Below are positions 33,651 to 43,109 of a stretch of DNA of 64,000 nucleotides, in pieces. Position 1 is the stretch's first letter, and each line of letters begins with the position of its first letter. The notes under the pieces are model-generated. The model ran no database searches and was not told the origin of the DNA. It worked only from the letters and a program-made list of their open reading frames with translations. Source of the stretch: Rhizobium pisi (GTDB taxonomy: Bacteria > Pseudomonadota > Alphaproteobacteria > Rhizobiales > Rhizobiaceae); contig NZ_RJJT01000017.1 in NCBI RefSeq assembly GCF_003938655.1, positions 1 through 64,000 on the forward strand, given 5' to 3'. The translations under genes were made by a program, and so were the position numbers.

Positions 33651-34244
33651 ATGCGCCGGTTTCTTACATCGGTAGCGTTGTTTTTTTCTGCGACAGTCGC
33701 GGCCGCGGGTGATCCCTTGTTCGACGCCGTTTCAGCGGGAAACACCGTTGCCGTGGAGCAGTTCCTGGCTACGGGTGCCGATGTCAACAGCCGCAGTCGC
33801 GACCAGGCAACACCACTCATCAACGCCGCACTTGAAAATCAGCTTGCCGTTGCCGAGTTGCTAATAGACAGAAATGCCGATGTTATGGCCAGGAATTCAG
33901 GCGGCTTTACGCCCCTGCATGCTGCGGCATTTTCGGGTAGCGTACCCATCAGCAAACTGCTCCTAGAGCACGGAGCAATTCTCGACGATGCTTCCAATAA
34001 AGCGGGTGTTACGCCGCTCATGGTTGCAGGCGAAGAGAACCGTGTTCTCCTCGCGGAGTTTTTCCTCGCCAAGGGCGCCGATGTCACCCACGCCGAGGTT
34101 CACGGCTATGCACCAATCACGAGGGCCATGTGGAAAGGCAATTTCGATATTGTCCGGCTCTTCAAGCGACATGGCGTGGCATGTCCTCCGGCCAGCGTTC
34201 TCGGCGCGGACAATTACGCTAAGTGCATGGAAATACACGAATAA
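33651..34244 (+). CDS. Secreted ankyrin-repeat protein
   Basis: 197 residues with a signal peptide (MRRFLTSVALFFSATVAAAG, cleavage near residue 19), so probably periplasmic. About five ankyrin repeats follow: DAVSAGNTVAVEQFLATGAD, TPLINAALENQLAVAELLID, TPLHAAAFSGSVPISKLLLE, TPLMVAGEENRVLLAEFFLA and PITRAMWKGNFDIVRLFKRH. Ankyrin repeats bind proteins. The YHS-domain gene follows 14 bp after its stop, so the two are likely one transcript. Confidence 0.88.
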   Translation: MRRFLTSVALFFSATVAAAGDPLFDAVSAGNTVAVEQFLATGADVNSRSRDQATPLINAALENQLAVAELLIDRNADVMARNSGGFTPLHAAAFSGSVPISKLLLEHGAILDDASNKAGVTPLMVAGEENRVLLAEFFLAKGADVTHAEVHGYAPITRAMWKGNFDIVRLFKRHGVACPPASVLGADNYAKCMEIHE

Positions 34245-34258
34245 GACAGGAGGCGCAG

Positions 34259-34762
34259 ATGCATTTTGGAAACGGGACACGATGCATTGGTCGATCTTTG
34301 GCACTGATCGGTCTGGCTGTCGCGGGAGTTGTCAGCGGATCGCCAGCCATGGCGGACGACTCGGTAAACACGGGGTACTTCGGCGGTGTCGCAATCATGG
34401 GCTACGATACTGTCGCCTACTTTACCGAAGGCAAAGCGACGAAAGGTTCGGAAAAAATCTCCTACGAATGGATGGGGACGCCCTGGCATTTCGCAAATGC
34501 CAAACATCGCGAGATGTTCATGAGCGAACCGCTTAGATACGCGCCTCAATACGGCGGCTACTGCACGGGCGAAGTAAGCGACGGATCTGTCACGGTCAAC
34601 ATCGATCCGGAAGCCTTCAAGATTGTCGAAGGCAAGCTTTACCTGATGTATGACAAGGCGGATGCGGAGGACTTTGCCGCGCATCCGGCGGACACTGTGG
34701 CCAAGGCGGATGCCAAATGGGCGAAGGTCGCGGCCGATCTCGAACTGGATCAGTATCACTGA
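34259..34762 (+). CDS. YHS-domain exported protein
   Basis: 167 residues from the ATG with CAGGAGG. A signal peptide with hydrophobic core LALIGLAVAGVVS ends near AMA-DD at residue 32. The mature part has the YHS-type fold of rhizobial exported proteins: GYDTVAYFTEGKATKG, YEWMGTPWHFANAKHREMF, YAPQYGGYCTGEVS. The YHS domain often goes with metal or haem handling, but no ligand set is firm here. It is cotranscribed with the ankyrin gene. Confidence 0.87.
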   Translation: MHFGNGTRCIGRSLALIGLAVAGVVSGSPAMADDSVNTGYFGGVAIMGYDTVAYFTEGKATKGSEKISYEWMGTPWHFANAKHREMFMSEPLRYAPQYGGYCTGEVSDGSVTVNIDPEAFKIVEGKLYLMYDKADAEDFAAHPADTVAKADAKWAKVAADLELDQYH

Positions 34763-34777
34763 CCGCTTAACAAGGCT

Positions 34778-36940
34778 CTATTGGGCAGCCGAAAAGTAAA
34801 AAACCTTGGTCGAATTTACGTAAGCATAGCTGGTTTGGTCGGCCGGGTTTGCGTGTCTATAGACCGGGCCGCAATCGGGTCGGCCAAATGCGTTTTCACT
34901 TTGCTCGCAAAGCAGGTCCCCTTTGACAGAAACCTTCTCGGTCATCATCTGGGATGCCGAGCGGAATGCGGCCTTTCCGTCCAGTTGGACTTGCATGAGC
35001 GCAAGGCTTTCGGACGGTTCGGTCTTTCCTCGCAGAAGTTTGCCCATGACAGTGGCGGCGATCTCGGCACCCTTCAACCGACTTTGTTCGTCGCCCTGGA
35101 AGCCAAACGGCCATTCCGGCAGCCCGGCCTCGCGCAGCGCGTCTAGGATAAATGCTAAGTCCTCGTCCCTGAAATGCGCATTGCCGATACGCCAAGCCGC
35201 AAGGCAGTCGCGTCCCCCGAGAAGACGTTGGGCCTCGGCGACAGTCGCTCGGGCCTCATCAATGCGACCGACACGGACATACGCCATGGCGAGAGGGGTA
35301 ACGAACTCGCCGTTGCCTTGAGAGCCGTAGCCCGCGCGTTTGAAACTGTCTATCGCCCTCTCGTAGTCGCGTTGCAGATAAAAAATCATGCCAGCCGTAT
35401 ATCGGTCGACGGCGGAGGGGTTCGGATCGAACCTGAGCGCCTTCTCGACAGCCGCAACAGCATCGGCGTGATTGCCCGATATCAATTGAACATATGCGAA
35501 CGCCATATGAGCTTCGGCGTCGGAGGGGCCGAGTGCCACGGCCTTCTGGGCCGAGGCGATCGCCTGCTCGTAGCGTCGGTCCACCACCTGCATGATCGCG
35601 AGGACCGCATAAGGCGACGGAAGTTCGGGATCGAGGGCAAGGGCGCGACTTGCCTTGTCGTAGGTTCTTTTGCGCGCCAGGGCACTCTGGAGGACATCGT
35701 CATAGGCGCTTCGCCAGACATAGGCCGTCGCGTGCGCATCGGACGCGAAGGCTTCGGCAAAGCCGCTGTCGAGGTCCTCGGCCTTGTCAAACAGCGCCAA
35801 CGCCTCCAGCATCAGAGAACGACGTCCCGTCCGGGCGGCCTGCTCGGCACGCAGATAATAATCATATGCCTCGAGATTGGCGGTCGGCGGACGCGCAATT
35901 CGCTCTGCCTCGGACGGGGTCAGGTTCAAACCGAGCGCATTGGCGATCTGACGGCTCATCGAATCCTGGACGGCAAACACGTCCGTCCCCCTGCGGTCAA
36001 ACCGATTGGCCCACAGATGGTCGCCGCTCTCAGTGTCGAGCAGTTGCGCGTCGACGCGCATCAAGTCGCCCATTCGCTGCACGCTGCCCTCGACGACATA
36101 ACGCACGCCGAGATCACGGCGTATGTCTGCAAGTACGTGGGGCTTGTCCCTATAGGCAAAGACGGAATTCTGGGAAATGACATCAAGTTTCGACAGCCTG
36201 GTGAGATCGGTAATCAGGTTGTCGGTAATGCCATCGGCGAAATAATCTTGGGTCTGGTCGCTCAAGTTGGCGAACGGTAGTACTGCAATCGATGCGCGTT
36301 GTTTATGAGGCCACTGCCATGCGACGACGGCCGCAACGGTGGCGATCGATAGCCCTACGAGTGCTAACAACCCCATAGCGCGCGACCTTGCCCGCGAGGC
36401 AAAGACGACCTTGCCGAGGTGGGATGGGTCAAGCAGAACGCGGTAGACGCGAACGGGGTCGGCGATGTTTTTCAGGTGATGCTCGCCGAGCGCCGAGAAA
36501 CCGGCATCGACCTTGTGCACGACGTGGTCGAATGCGGTGCCGGATATGAAAATTCCGTCAGGTTCGGCGATTCCCTGCAGACGGGCGGCGATGTTGACGC
36601 CGTCGCCATAGATGTCATCGCCTTCAACAATAATGTCGCCGAGATTGATCCCGATGCGAAACCGGATGCGCTGTTCCGCAGGAAGTCCTCGCTCTCTGCT
36701 GGACATTCCCCGCTGGATTACGGCCGCGCATTGAACCGCGTCTACAACGCTAGCAAACTCGACCAGCGCGCCGTCACCCATGAGTTTGATGATCCGACCA
36801 TGGTGCTCTTCGATGGTCGAATCGACCAGTTCCCGACGGCAGGCCTTCAAGCGCTCAAGCGTGCCGCCCTCATCCACTCCCATGAGGCGACTATAGCCTA
36901 CCACGTCAGCGGAAAGTATCGCGGCGAGACGCCTCTCCAT
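34778..36940 (-). CDS. Adenylate cyclase (class III) with TolB-like and TPR domains
   Basis: 720 residues. Residues 1 to about 175 form a complete class III cyclase domain: LSADVVGYSRLM (Asp12), KLMGDGALVEF (Asp56) and YGDGVNIAARLQG (Asn/Arg). A transmembrane helix, AMGLLALVGLSIATVAAVVA, sits near 190-215. A TolB-like segment (IAVLPFANLSDQTQDYFADG ... YVVEGSVQR) covers about 220-350, then TPR repeats to about 620. This is the common rhizobial architecture, making cAMP in response to an unknown input. It converges on the YHS gene. Confidence 0.9.
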   Translation of the reverse strand: MERRLAAILSADVVGYSRLMGVDEGGTLERLKACRRELVDSTIEEHHGRIIKLMGDGALVEFASVVDAVQCAAVIQRGMSSRERGLPAEQRIRFRIGINLGDIIVEGDDIYGDGVNIAARLQGIAEPDGIFISGTAFDHVVHKVDAGFSALGEHHLKNIADPVRVYRVLLDPSHLGKVVFASRARSRAMGLLALVGLSIATVAAVVAWQWPHKQRASIAVLPFANLSDQTQDYFADGITDNLITDLTRLSKLDVISQNSVFAYRDKPHVLADIRRDLGVRYVVEGSVQRMGDLMRVDAQLLDTESGDHLWANRFDRRGTDVFAVQDSMSRQIANALGLNLTPSEAERIARPPTANLEAYDYYLRAEQAARTGRRSLMLEALALFDKAEDLDSGFAEAFASDAHATAYVWRSAYDDVLQSALARKRTYDKASRALALDPELPSPYAVLAIMQVVDRRYEQAIASAQKAVALGPSDAEAHMAFAYVQLISGNHADAVAAVEKALRFDPNPSAVDRYTAGMIFYLQRDYERAIDSFKRAGYGSQGNGEFVTPLAMAYVRVGRIDEARATVAEAQRLLGGRDCLAAWRIGNAHFRDEDLAFILDALREAGLPEWPFGFQGDEQSRLKGAEIAATVMGKLLRGKTEPSESLALMQVQLDGKAAFRSASQMMTEKVSVKGDLLCEQSENAFGRPDCGPVYRHANPADQTSYAYVNSTKVFYFSAAQ

Positions 36941-37372
36941 TTCTCTGCCCCCTTTTGAAACAGGGAATTGGGCATCTTACCACGACCGGGGCCGCGCTGG
37001 CACACGAGCCCGGTCTTTTCCGCTATTTTGGTCCGCGTTTAAGCTGCCCCTGAGGGCTCGATCCTAGAGGATCCTTCCTTGCTTTCGAAACGTGAAGACA
37101 CCCGATCCGGTTTATTACTGCGTGATTTTGTGGGGTTAACCAGGGATGCGCGAGAAAAGTCTGTTGCGATATGTTGTGTTGCGCAGTTAGCGCTTCTTTT
37201 TGCGGATGGGTTTTGGGGGAACGTGTCCTGCAAATGGGCAAATGAAGAAGCTGCGTGTCTGAAGCGGCGATTTATCGCTTCAGTAACATGACGGTGGTCA
37301 CGGAATGATGATGACGCGTCGGCACTTCTTCATTAGTATGTCTTAGGGCGAATTCAGGCGAAGGGGGCTGTC
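36941..37372. other. Intergenic stretch, nothing recognised
   Basis: About 430 bases between a cyclase gene and a cyclase pseudogene. Lower in GC than the surroundings in parts. I see no coding frame with sensible composition, no tRNA and no clear terminator. Confidence 0.5.
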
Positions 37373-37716
37373 GTGGACATTGCCTCTTGGTTGCGACGCC
37401 TCGGCCTCGAGTAATACGAACAGGCGTTCCGCGAGAATGCGGTCGATGCAGAAGTTCTGTCCGACCTGAGCTCGGACATCGCAAGCGGCTTCTCAAGGCC
37501 ATCGCGGAACTAGGGCGGTCTACAAACCACTCCGATTCGAGCGCTGCCGAGCCTGATGCCGAGCGCCGGCAGCTTACTGTCACGTTCGTCGATCTCGTCG
37601 GCTCGACGGCGCTCGCTTCGCGTCTCGATCTTGAGGATCTGCGGGAGATCATCCGGGCCTTCCATCGCTGTGTCGCTGATACCATCGCCCGCTTCTCCGA
37701 ACACGGCTTTTTTTCG
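37373..37716 (+). pseudogene. SAM-domain adenylate cyclase, broken 5' fragment
   Basis: From GTG: VDIASWLRRLGLE, then TAA at 37412 where CAA (Gln) is expected, then YEQAFRENAVDAEVLSDL, the SAM-type start of rhizobial cyclase/TPR proteins. After a small deletion the frame shifts to RRKLLKAIAELG-like and then RRQLTVTFVDLVGSTALASR, LEDLREIIRAFH and ARFSEHGFF, the start of the class III catalytic domain with its first metal Asp. The rest of the gene is gone and the enolase-superfamily gene begins 120 bp on. It carries a stop, a frameshift and a truncation. Confidence 0.75.
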
Positions 37717-37834
37717 GCTTCATCCTGTGGCCAACGAATTGGCAGGCGAGCGTCCCACCTGTCCGGCTCCCCATTTTCGCTGCAGGACCGGCCGCTTTCC
37801 ATTCGGGTGGCGGCCGGTGCTGTCTCTCAGCAGA

Positions 37835-39022
37835 TCAGGCGAAGGCGTAAGAGCCGTCCGGCCGCTTCGGCACGCGCCGCTGCCAGTGAATGTAGCCTTC
37901 CTCCTCCATCGCCTTCTCGTCCATTTCGACGCCCCAGCCCGGCCGGTCGGGACGCAGTTCGAGATAGCCATCCTTCGGCAGATAAGGATCGACGACATAG
38001 CGGGTTTCCCCCTGTCGCTTCTCGACGTCGAGGCCGCCATAGACATAGGCCTGGCCCTTCGGCAACCGGTATTCGAGGATGCGGAAATTCTGCGCCGCGG
38101 CCGAAAAATGAACATTGACCGCCGTCGCAAGGGGCCCCATCGGGTTGTGCGGCGCGACCCCGACGAAATAGGCTTCGGCCAGCGTCGCAATGCGGCGCAT
38201 TTCGCTGATGCCGCCGACGACGCAGATATCGGGTTGGATGAGATCGGCGCCTTTGACCTGCAGCAGGCGCAGGAACTCATTTCTGTTGTAGAGCGACTCG
38301 CCGGTCGCGAGCACGCAGTTGAGTCCTTGCTTCAGATCGCCCCAGGCCTCGATGTTCTCAGGGCGCAGCGGTTCCTCATAAAACAAGGGATCGTAGGGGG
38401 CCAACGCGTTGCCGAGTTGCCTTGCGGCGACCGGCTCGAAAATCTTGGCATGGGCATCGAAGGCGATCTCGTATTCGTCGTTGACCGTCTCGCGCAGCGA
38501 GCGGAAATAATCCGCCGAGGCTTTGACGACATTGCCCCAGCGATGGGCATGCATATCGATCCGCCAGGGACTGAGCTTGAAGGCGGTGAAACCCCATTCT
38601 TCCTTCAAACGATCGAATTCGTCGCGGGCCGCCGGAGCATCTGGTGCGGTGTAGACACCGGCATAGACCTTGATGCGGTCGCGCACCTCGCCGCCCAGCA
38701 GCTTGTAGACCGGGACATTCGCTGCCTTGGCCGCAAGATCCCATAGGCAGTGGTCGAGCGCGGAGATCGCGGCAAGGCCAAGCGCGCCAGGCGGAAACCG
38801 GCTTTGCTGGATCAACAGATTGACGAGATAGTCGACGCGCGTCGGATCCTGGCCGGAGAGAAAGGCGTAGAGATAATCCAAAAGCGGCGGAAGCGCCTTG
38901 TCGGGGCCATGATTGTAGCATTCGCCCCAGCCCGTCAGCCCGTCATCGGTGTCGAGCGCGACGATCACGCGGGGACGGTCCTTGTCGCGGGTCATGAAAA
39001 CCCGCATGCGGTCGATCTTCAT
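37835..39022 (-). CDS. Enolase-superfamily dehydratase (mandelate racemase/galactonate dehydratase subgroup)
   Basis: 395 residues. The capping domain begins MKIDRMRVFMTRDKDRPRV. Barrel metal ligands are Asp189 (AFDAHAK, with His191), Glu216/217 (YEEPL) and Glu242 (GESL), with His292 in APHNPMGP as the general acid/base. This Asp-x-His and His pattern fits acid-sugar dehydratases of the galactonate/mannonate type. It is last in a leftward operon with a second family member. Likely role: dehydration of an aldonate or aldarate to a keto-deoxy acid; substrate specificity is not readable. Confidence 0.87.
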   Translation of the reverse strand: MKIDRMRVFMTRDKDRPRVIVALDTDDGLTGWGECYNHGPDKALPPLLDYLYAFLSGQDPTRVDYLVNLLIQQSRFPPGALGLAAISALDHCLWDLAAKAANVPVYKLLGGEVRDRIKVYAGVYTAPDAPAARDEFDRLKEEWGFTAFKLSPWRIDMHAHRWGNVVKASADYFRSLRETVNDEYEIAFDAHAKIFEPVAARQLGNALAPYDPLFYEEPLRPENIEAWGDLKQGLNCVLATGESLYNRNEFLRLLQVKGADLIQPDICVVGGISEMRRIATLAEAYFVGVAPHNPMGPLATAVNVHFSAAAQNFRILEYRLPKGQAYVYGGLDVEKRQGETRYVVDPYLPKDGYLELRPDRPGWGVEMDEKAMEEEGYIHWQRRVPKRPDGSYAFA

Positions 39023-39034
39023 CTTTCTGTCCTT

Positions 39035-40252
39035 CTAGAGATTGAAATAGCTGCGGCGTGCGACGCGCGTCTGCACGTAGAGATGCTCTTTGTAGGTTCC
39101 GGGATTGTAGGAGCCGGCAGATTCCGGCTCGGGAACGGAGACATTGCCGCCGCTCGGAAAGCGAGCAACGAACGCTTCGTCGATATCGCAGCCGAGTCCC
39201 GGCCCGTCGGGAACCGCAATCAGGCCGTCGACTTGGACGGGGTGCGGCACGATCGTCTGGCGGCGGCCGTCCCAGTCGTCGTCAAGACGCTCGAGAATGA
39301 GGGCGTTCGGGATCGCCGCAAGCAGATGCAAGGCGGCATATTCCGCCACCGGCCCAAGCGAGCCCGAATGCGGCGCCATCTGGATATGATGCGCCTCTGC
39401 CATGGCGGCGATTTTCTTCATCTGGGTGATGCCGCCGGCCCGGCCGGTATCCGGCTGGATCACGTCGACCAGTTCCTTCTCGATGAGCTCGCGCTCGCCG
39501 AAGATAGTCGCCGAGCGCTCACCGGCCGCAAGCGGCACATGGGCTGCGTCGCGGATGCGCCGGTAGCCGTCGATATTGTCGGGCGCGATCGGATCTTCGA
39601 CCCACATCAGCTCGTAAGGTTCGAGCGCCCGCACCAGCCGGCAGGCATCGGCTGGCGTCAGCCATGGCGGCCCATGCAGATCGATGGCGATGTCCATGTC
39701 GTCACCGACGGCGTCGCGAAGAGCTGCGACCTTACGGACGGGATCGGCGACCCCGCCGCATTTGATCGCCTTGATGCCGCGCTCCTTGATGGCAAGCGCG
39801 CGCTCGGGCGTATTCGCATGCGAATAGATCGGGATCCGGTCGCGCACCTTGCCGCCGAGCAGCATCCAGACAGGCACGCCGAGCGCCTTGCCCTTGATGT
39901 CCCAAAGCGCCATGTCGATGCCGGTCATCGCACCGCCGCCCACCGTCCCGAGCATGCCGTGACCCATCATGGCGATATGCATCTTCTGCCACAGCCGTTC
40001 GATATGGGCCGGATCCTCGCCGATAAGCACGGGCACAAGATCGTGGATCGCCGTCTCGATGACGCGCGGCCAGCCGGAGCATTCACCGATGCCGGTGATG
40101 CCCTCGTCGGTATCGATCTTCAGAAAGAGCCAGTTGCGGGTGCCGGCGAGCTGCCTGGACGCACCGTCTCCGGAGCGCTCGTCCGAGGCCCATTTCGAGG
40201 GATCGGGCTGACCGGCATGCATGAGAAACGTGCGGATCCCGGTGATTTTCAT
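39035..40252 (-). CDS. Enolase-superfamily dehydratase, second paralogue
   Basis: 405 residues, clearly different from its neighbour but with the same plan. Ligands are Asp191 (AIDLHGP, with His193), Glu219 (WVEDP) and Glu245 (GERSA), with His295 in APHSGSLGP. The N-terminal cap has an insert (QPDPSKWASDERSGDGASRQ) before the barrel. The ATG overlaps the ATPase stop (ATGA). Two dehydratases side by side suggest two stereoisomeric acid-sugar substrates, for example galactarate and glucarate, feeding the same later step. Confidence 0.87.
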   Translation of the reverse strand: MKITGIRTFLMHAGQPDPSKWASDERSGDGASRQLAGTRNWLFLKIDTDEGITGIGECSGWPRVIETAIHDLVPVLIGEDPAHIERLWQKMHIAMMGHGMLGTVGGGAMTGIDMALWDIKGKALGVPVWMLLGGKVRDRIPIYSHANTPERALAIKERGIKAIKCGGVADPVRKVAALRDAVGDDMDIAIDLHGPPWLTPADACRLVRALEPYELMWVEDPIAPDNIDGYRRIRDAAHVPLAAGERSATIFGERELIEKELVDVIQPDTGRAGGITQMKKIAAMAEAHHIQMAPHSGSLGPVAEYAALHLLAAIPNALILERLDDDWDGRRQTIVPHPVQVDGLIAVPDGPGLGCDIDEAFVARFPSGGNVSVPEPESAGSYNPGTYKEHLYVQTRVARRSYFNL

Positions 40253-41982
40253 CGCTGAGAACTCCCATTCTTCAGAATGTCCGGCGCGACGTAGCGGAAA
40301 CGCCCCGAATGATCCCGGTCACGAGGATCGGGGTGTGGAATGGCTGAGATGAGCGCCTGCGTATAGGCGTGCTCGGGCGTGCGGCAGACTTTTTCCGCAT
40401 CGCCGATTTCGACGAGTTGGCCTTTGTACATGACGCCGACACGGTCGCACATGTAGCGGATGACGCCGATGTCATGGCTGATGAAGATATAGGCGAGGCC
40501 GAGTTCGTCCTGCAGGCGCATCAGGAGATCGAGCACCTGCGAGCGCACGGAAACGTCAAGCGCCGAGGTTGCCTCATCGGCAACGATGACACGCGGATTG
40601 AGCGTGATGGCCCGCGCAATGCCGATACGCTGGCGCTGACCGCCGGAGAATGCGTGCGGATAGCGCTCGCGCGCCCTCGGGTCGAGGCCGACCTGCTCCA
40701 TGAGATGGCAAACGCGCTCGTCCAGCACCCGCCCCTTTGCCACGCCATTGACGAGCAGCGGCTCGCCGATGATCTGGGAGACGGTCATGCGTGGGTTGAG
40801 GGAGCCGAAAGGATCCTGAAACACCATCCGCAATTCCCGCCTTGCGGCGGCGAGCGTCTGGCCCTTTGCCGTTGCCAGATCGATGATGTCGCCGTCGGCG
40901 CGGCGATAGAGGATTTCGCCCGCTGTGGGATCGATCAGCCGCATGATCGAGCGGCCCATCGTCGTTTTGCCGGATCCGCTCTCGCCGACGATGCCGAGCG
41001 TCTCGCCCGGAAGAAGCGAAATGGAAACATCGTCCAGCGCCCTCACCTCGCCGAAATCCATCGAGAGATTGCGGAGTTCGAGGATCGGCGGCACCGTCGT
41101 GTCGAGCGGAGCGCGGGCCAGCCGGATTTCGGCCTTTGCTTCCAGCTTCAGCACCGAGCCGATCAGCATGCGGGTATAGTCGTCTTTCGGCGCATGAAAG
41201 ATCTGCTCGACCGGCGCATATTCCTTCGCGACGCCGTTGTGCATGACGAGCACATCGTCGGCGATCTGCGCCACGACGCCCATGTCATGGGTGATGAAGA
41301 GGACGGCCATGCCCTTGTCCTTCTGCAGCCGGGCGATTAGGTCGAGAATTTCAGCCTGCGTCGTCACGTCGAGGGCGGTGGTCGGCTCGTCGGCGATCAA
41401 GAGCTGCGGTTTGCAGGCGAGAGCCATGGCAATCATCGCGCGCTGGCGCATCCCGCCGGAATATTGAAAGGCATATCGGTCCAGCGCTTTTTCCGGCGAG
41501 GGAATCTCGACCTGCTTGAGCAGCGATATGGCTTCAGCGCGTGCCTCTGCCTTGCTCATCCTGGTGTGAAGGCGGAGCGCCTCGACGATCTGGTTGCCGA
41601 CCGTGTGGATCGGCGACAGCGACGACATCGGCTCCTGGAAGATCATGGCGATGTCGCGGCCGCGGATCGCACGGATCTGGCGCCCGCGCGGATTGAGGCT
41701 GGTCAGATCGATCGAGCCGCCATCCTGATCGTTCAAGATGATCGATCCACCGGAGATGCGGCCGGGCGCATCGACGATCTGCAGGATCGAACGCGCCGTC
41801 ACCGACTTCCCCGATCCGCTTTCGCCGACCACGCAGAGCGTCTTGCCCGGCTCGATCGAGAAGGACAGATCGCTGACGGCGCGAAAGACGCCGGTGCGTA
41901 GAGGAAACTCGACGGTCAGGTTTTTCACCTGCAGCAGCGGCCTGCCGGCAATGGGTACGATATCGGTCAATGCCAGCCTCAT
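40249..41982 (-). CDS. Peptide/sugar-acid ABC transporter, fused double ATPase (DppDF type)
   Basis: 577 residues containing two complete ATPase domains in one chain: GESGSGKSVTAR, YSGGMRQRAMIAMAL and LLIADEPTTALDV in the first half; GESGSGKTTMGRS, FSGGQRQRIGIARAI and VIVADEATSALDV in the second. Oligopeptide/nickel-class transporters usually have two genes for these, but fusions are common in rhizobia. It overlaps the permease upstream and the dehydratase downstream by ATGA. By context it powers uptake of an acid sugar or oligouronide. Confidence 0.93.
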   Translation of the reverse strand: MRLALTDIVPIAGRPLLQVKNLTVEFPLRTGVFRAVSDLSFSIEPGKTLCVVGESGSGKSVTARSILQIVDAPGRISGGSIILNDQDGGSIDLTSLNPRGRQIRAIRGRDIAMIFQEPMSSLSPIHTVGNQIVEALRLHTRMSKAEARAEAISLLKQVEIPSPEKALDRYAFQYSGGMRQRAMIAMALACKPQLLIADEPTTALDVTTQAEILDLIARLQKDKGMAVLFITHDMGVVAQIADDVLVMHNGVAKEYAPVEQIFHAPKDDYTRMLIGSVLKLEAKAEIRLARAPLDTTVPPILELRNLSMDFGEVRALDDVSISLLPGETLGIVGESGSGKTTMGRSIMRLIDPTAGEILYRRADGDIIDLATAKGQTLAAARRELRMVFQDPFGSLNPRMTVSQIIGEPLLVNGVAKGRVLDERVCHLMEQVGLDPRARERYPHAFSGGQRQRIGIARAITLNPRVIVADEATSALDVSVRSQVLDLLMRLQDELGLAYIFISHDIGVIRYMCDRVGVMYKGQLVEIGDAEKVCRTPEHAYTQALISAIPHPDPRDRDHSGRFRYVAPDILKNGSSQR

Positions 41983-43100
41983 TTGTTGTAGGGATCGGCC
42001 GCATCACGCAAACCGTCGCCGAGGAGGTTGAGCGCCATCACGGCGACCACGACGGCGCAGCCCGGCATGAAGAGCCAGGGTGCCGTGGCGATCGAGCGAA
42101 TGTTCTGGGCCTCGCGCAAAAGCACGCCCCAGGAGATGGTCGGCGGCTGCAGCCCGAGTCCCAGGAAGGAAAGAGAGGTTTCGGCAAGGATCATCGCCGG
42201 CACCGCAAGCGTGATGGACGCGATGATGTGGCTCGCAAAACTCGGCAGCATGTGGCGAAAGATGATGCGCCTTTCGCGAACGCCGTCGAGTCTTGCGGCG
42301 GCGACGAATTCCTCGGTGCGCAAAGACAGGAAGCGGCCACGAACGACGCGGGCAAGCTGTGCCCAGCCGGTCAGCGACAGGATGATCGTGATCATCATAT
42401 ATTGCAGCGTCGCAGGCCAGTCTTGCGGCAGGGCCGCGGCCATTGCCAGCCAGATCGGGATCGTCGGCAGCGACAGTACGAAATCGATCACCCGCTGCAG
42501 GAAGAAATCGATGCGGCCGCCGTAATATCCCGAGATGCCGCCGAGCACGATGCCGAGCATCAGCGAGAAGAAGACACCGACGAGGCCGATCGACAACGAG
42601 ATCTGCGCGCCCTGCACCGTTCGGCTGAAGACATCGCGCCCAAGCCTGTCGGCGCCGAAGAGAAGCAGCGGCGTGGTCTTGTCGGGCGAAGCGATCAGAT
42701 GAATGTTCGACCTGAAGAGGCCGAGCACCGAATATTCGTAGCCTCGGCCGAAGAGCTTGATATCGACGCGCTTCGTCATGTCTTCCTTGAAGATGGCGGC
42801 CAGCGTCTCCGGATCGCGGGTCAGCTTCATCGGATAATAATGCAGGCCGAAGGATAAGCCGTTCTGAGTATCGATCAGATGCACTCTCTGCGGCGGGTGA
42901 AAGGTCGCCCGCGCATTCTGCAGGTTCGGATCGTTGATGGCGAAAAAACCGGGAAGCAGGGCGACGATATACATCATCACGGTGACGACGAGCGCCACCA
43001 TGGCCAGCTTGTGCCGGCGGAAAGCCCACCAGATGAGCTGCCATTGCGATGCGACGGCGGCGCGATCCGGCTGCAGATTTGTAATGCTGATGTCGGCCAT
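41979..43100 (-). CDS. Peptide-class ABC transporter permease (DppC type)
   Basis: 373 residues from an ATG with GGAGG. One N-terminal membrane helix is followed by a long periplasmic insert (about residues 60-150) before GADRLGRDVFSRTVQGAQIS, the DppC hallmark, and then five helices. The EAA-type loop is AAARLDGVRERRIIFRHMLP. The enlarged periplasmic segment is seen in family members serving carbohydrates rather than peptides. Confidence 0.92.
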   Translation of the reverse strand: MADISITNLQPDRAAVASQWQLIWWAFRRHKLAMVALVVTVMMYIVALLPGFFAINDPNLQNARATFHPPQRVHLIDTQNGLSFGLHYYPMKLTRDPETLAAIFKEDMTKRVDIKLFGRGYEYSVLGLFRSNIHLIASPDKTTPLLLFGADRLGRDVFSRTVQGAQISLSIGLVGVFFSLMLGIVLGGISGYYGGRIDFFLQRVIDFVLSLPTIPIWLAMAAALPQDWPATLQYMMITIILSLTGWAQLARVVRGRFLSLRTEEFVAAARLDGVRERRIIFRHMLPSFASHIIASITLAVPAMILAETSLSFLGLGLQPPTISWGVLLREAQNIRSIATAPWLFMPGCAVVVAVMALNLLGDGLRDAADPYNK

Positions 43101-43109
43101 GCCAGCCTC

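Noticed and set aside
38750..40258. A 502-codon + strand frame opposite the two dehydratases
   Set aside because: Shadow of genes with intact active sites; crosses a gene boundary.
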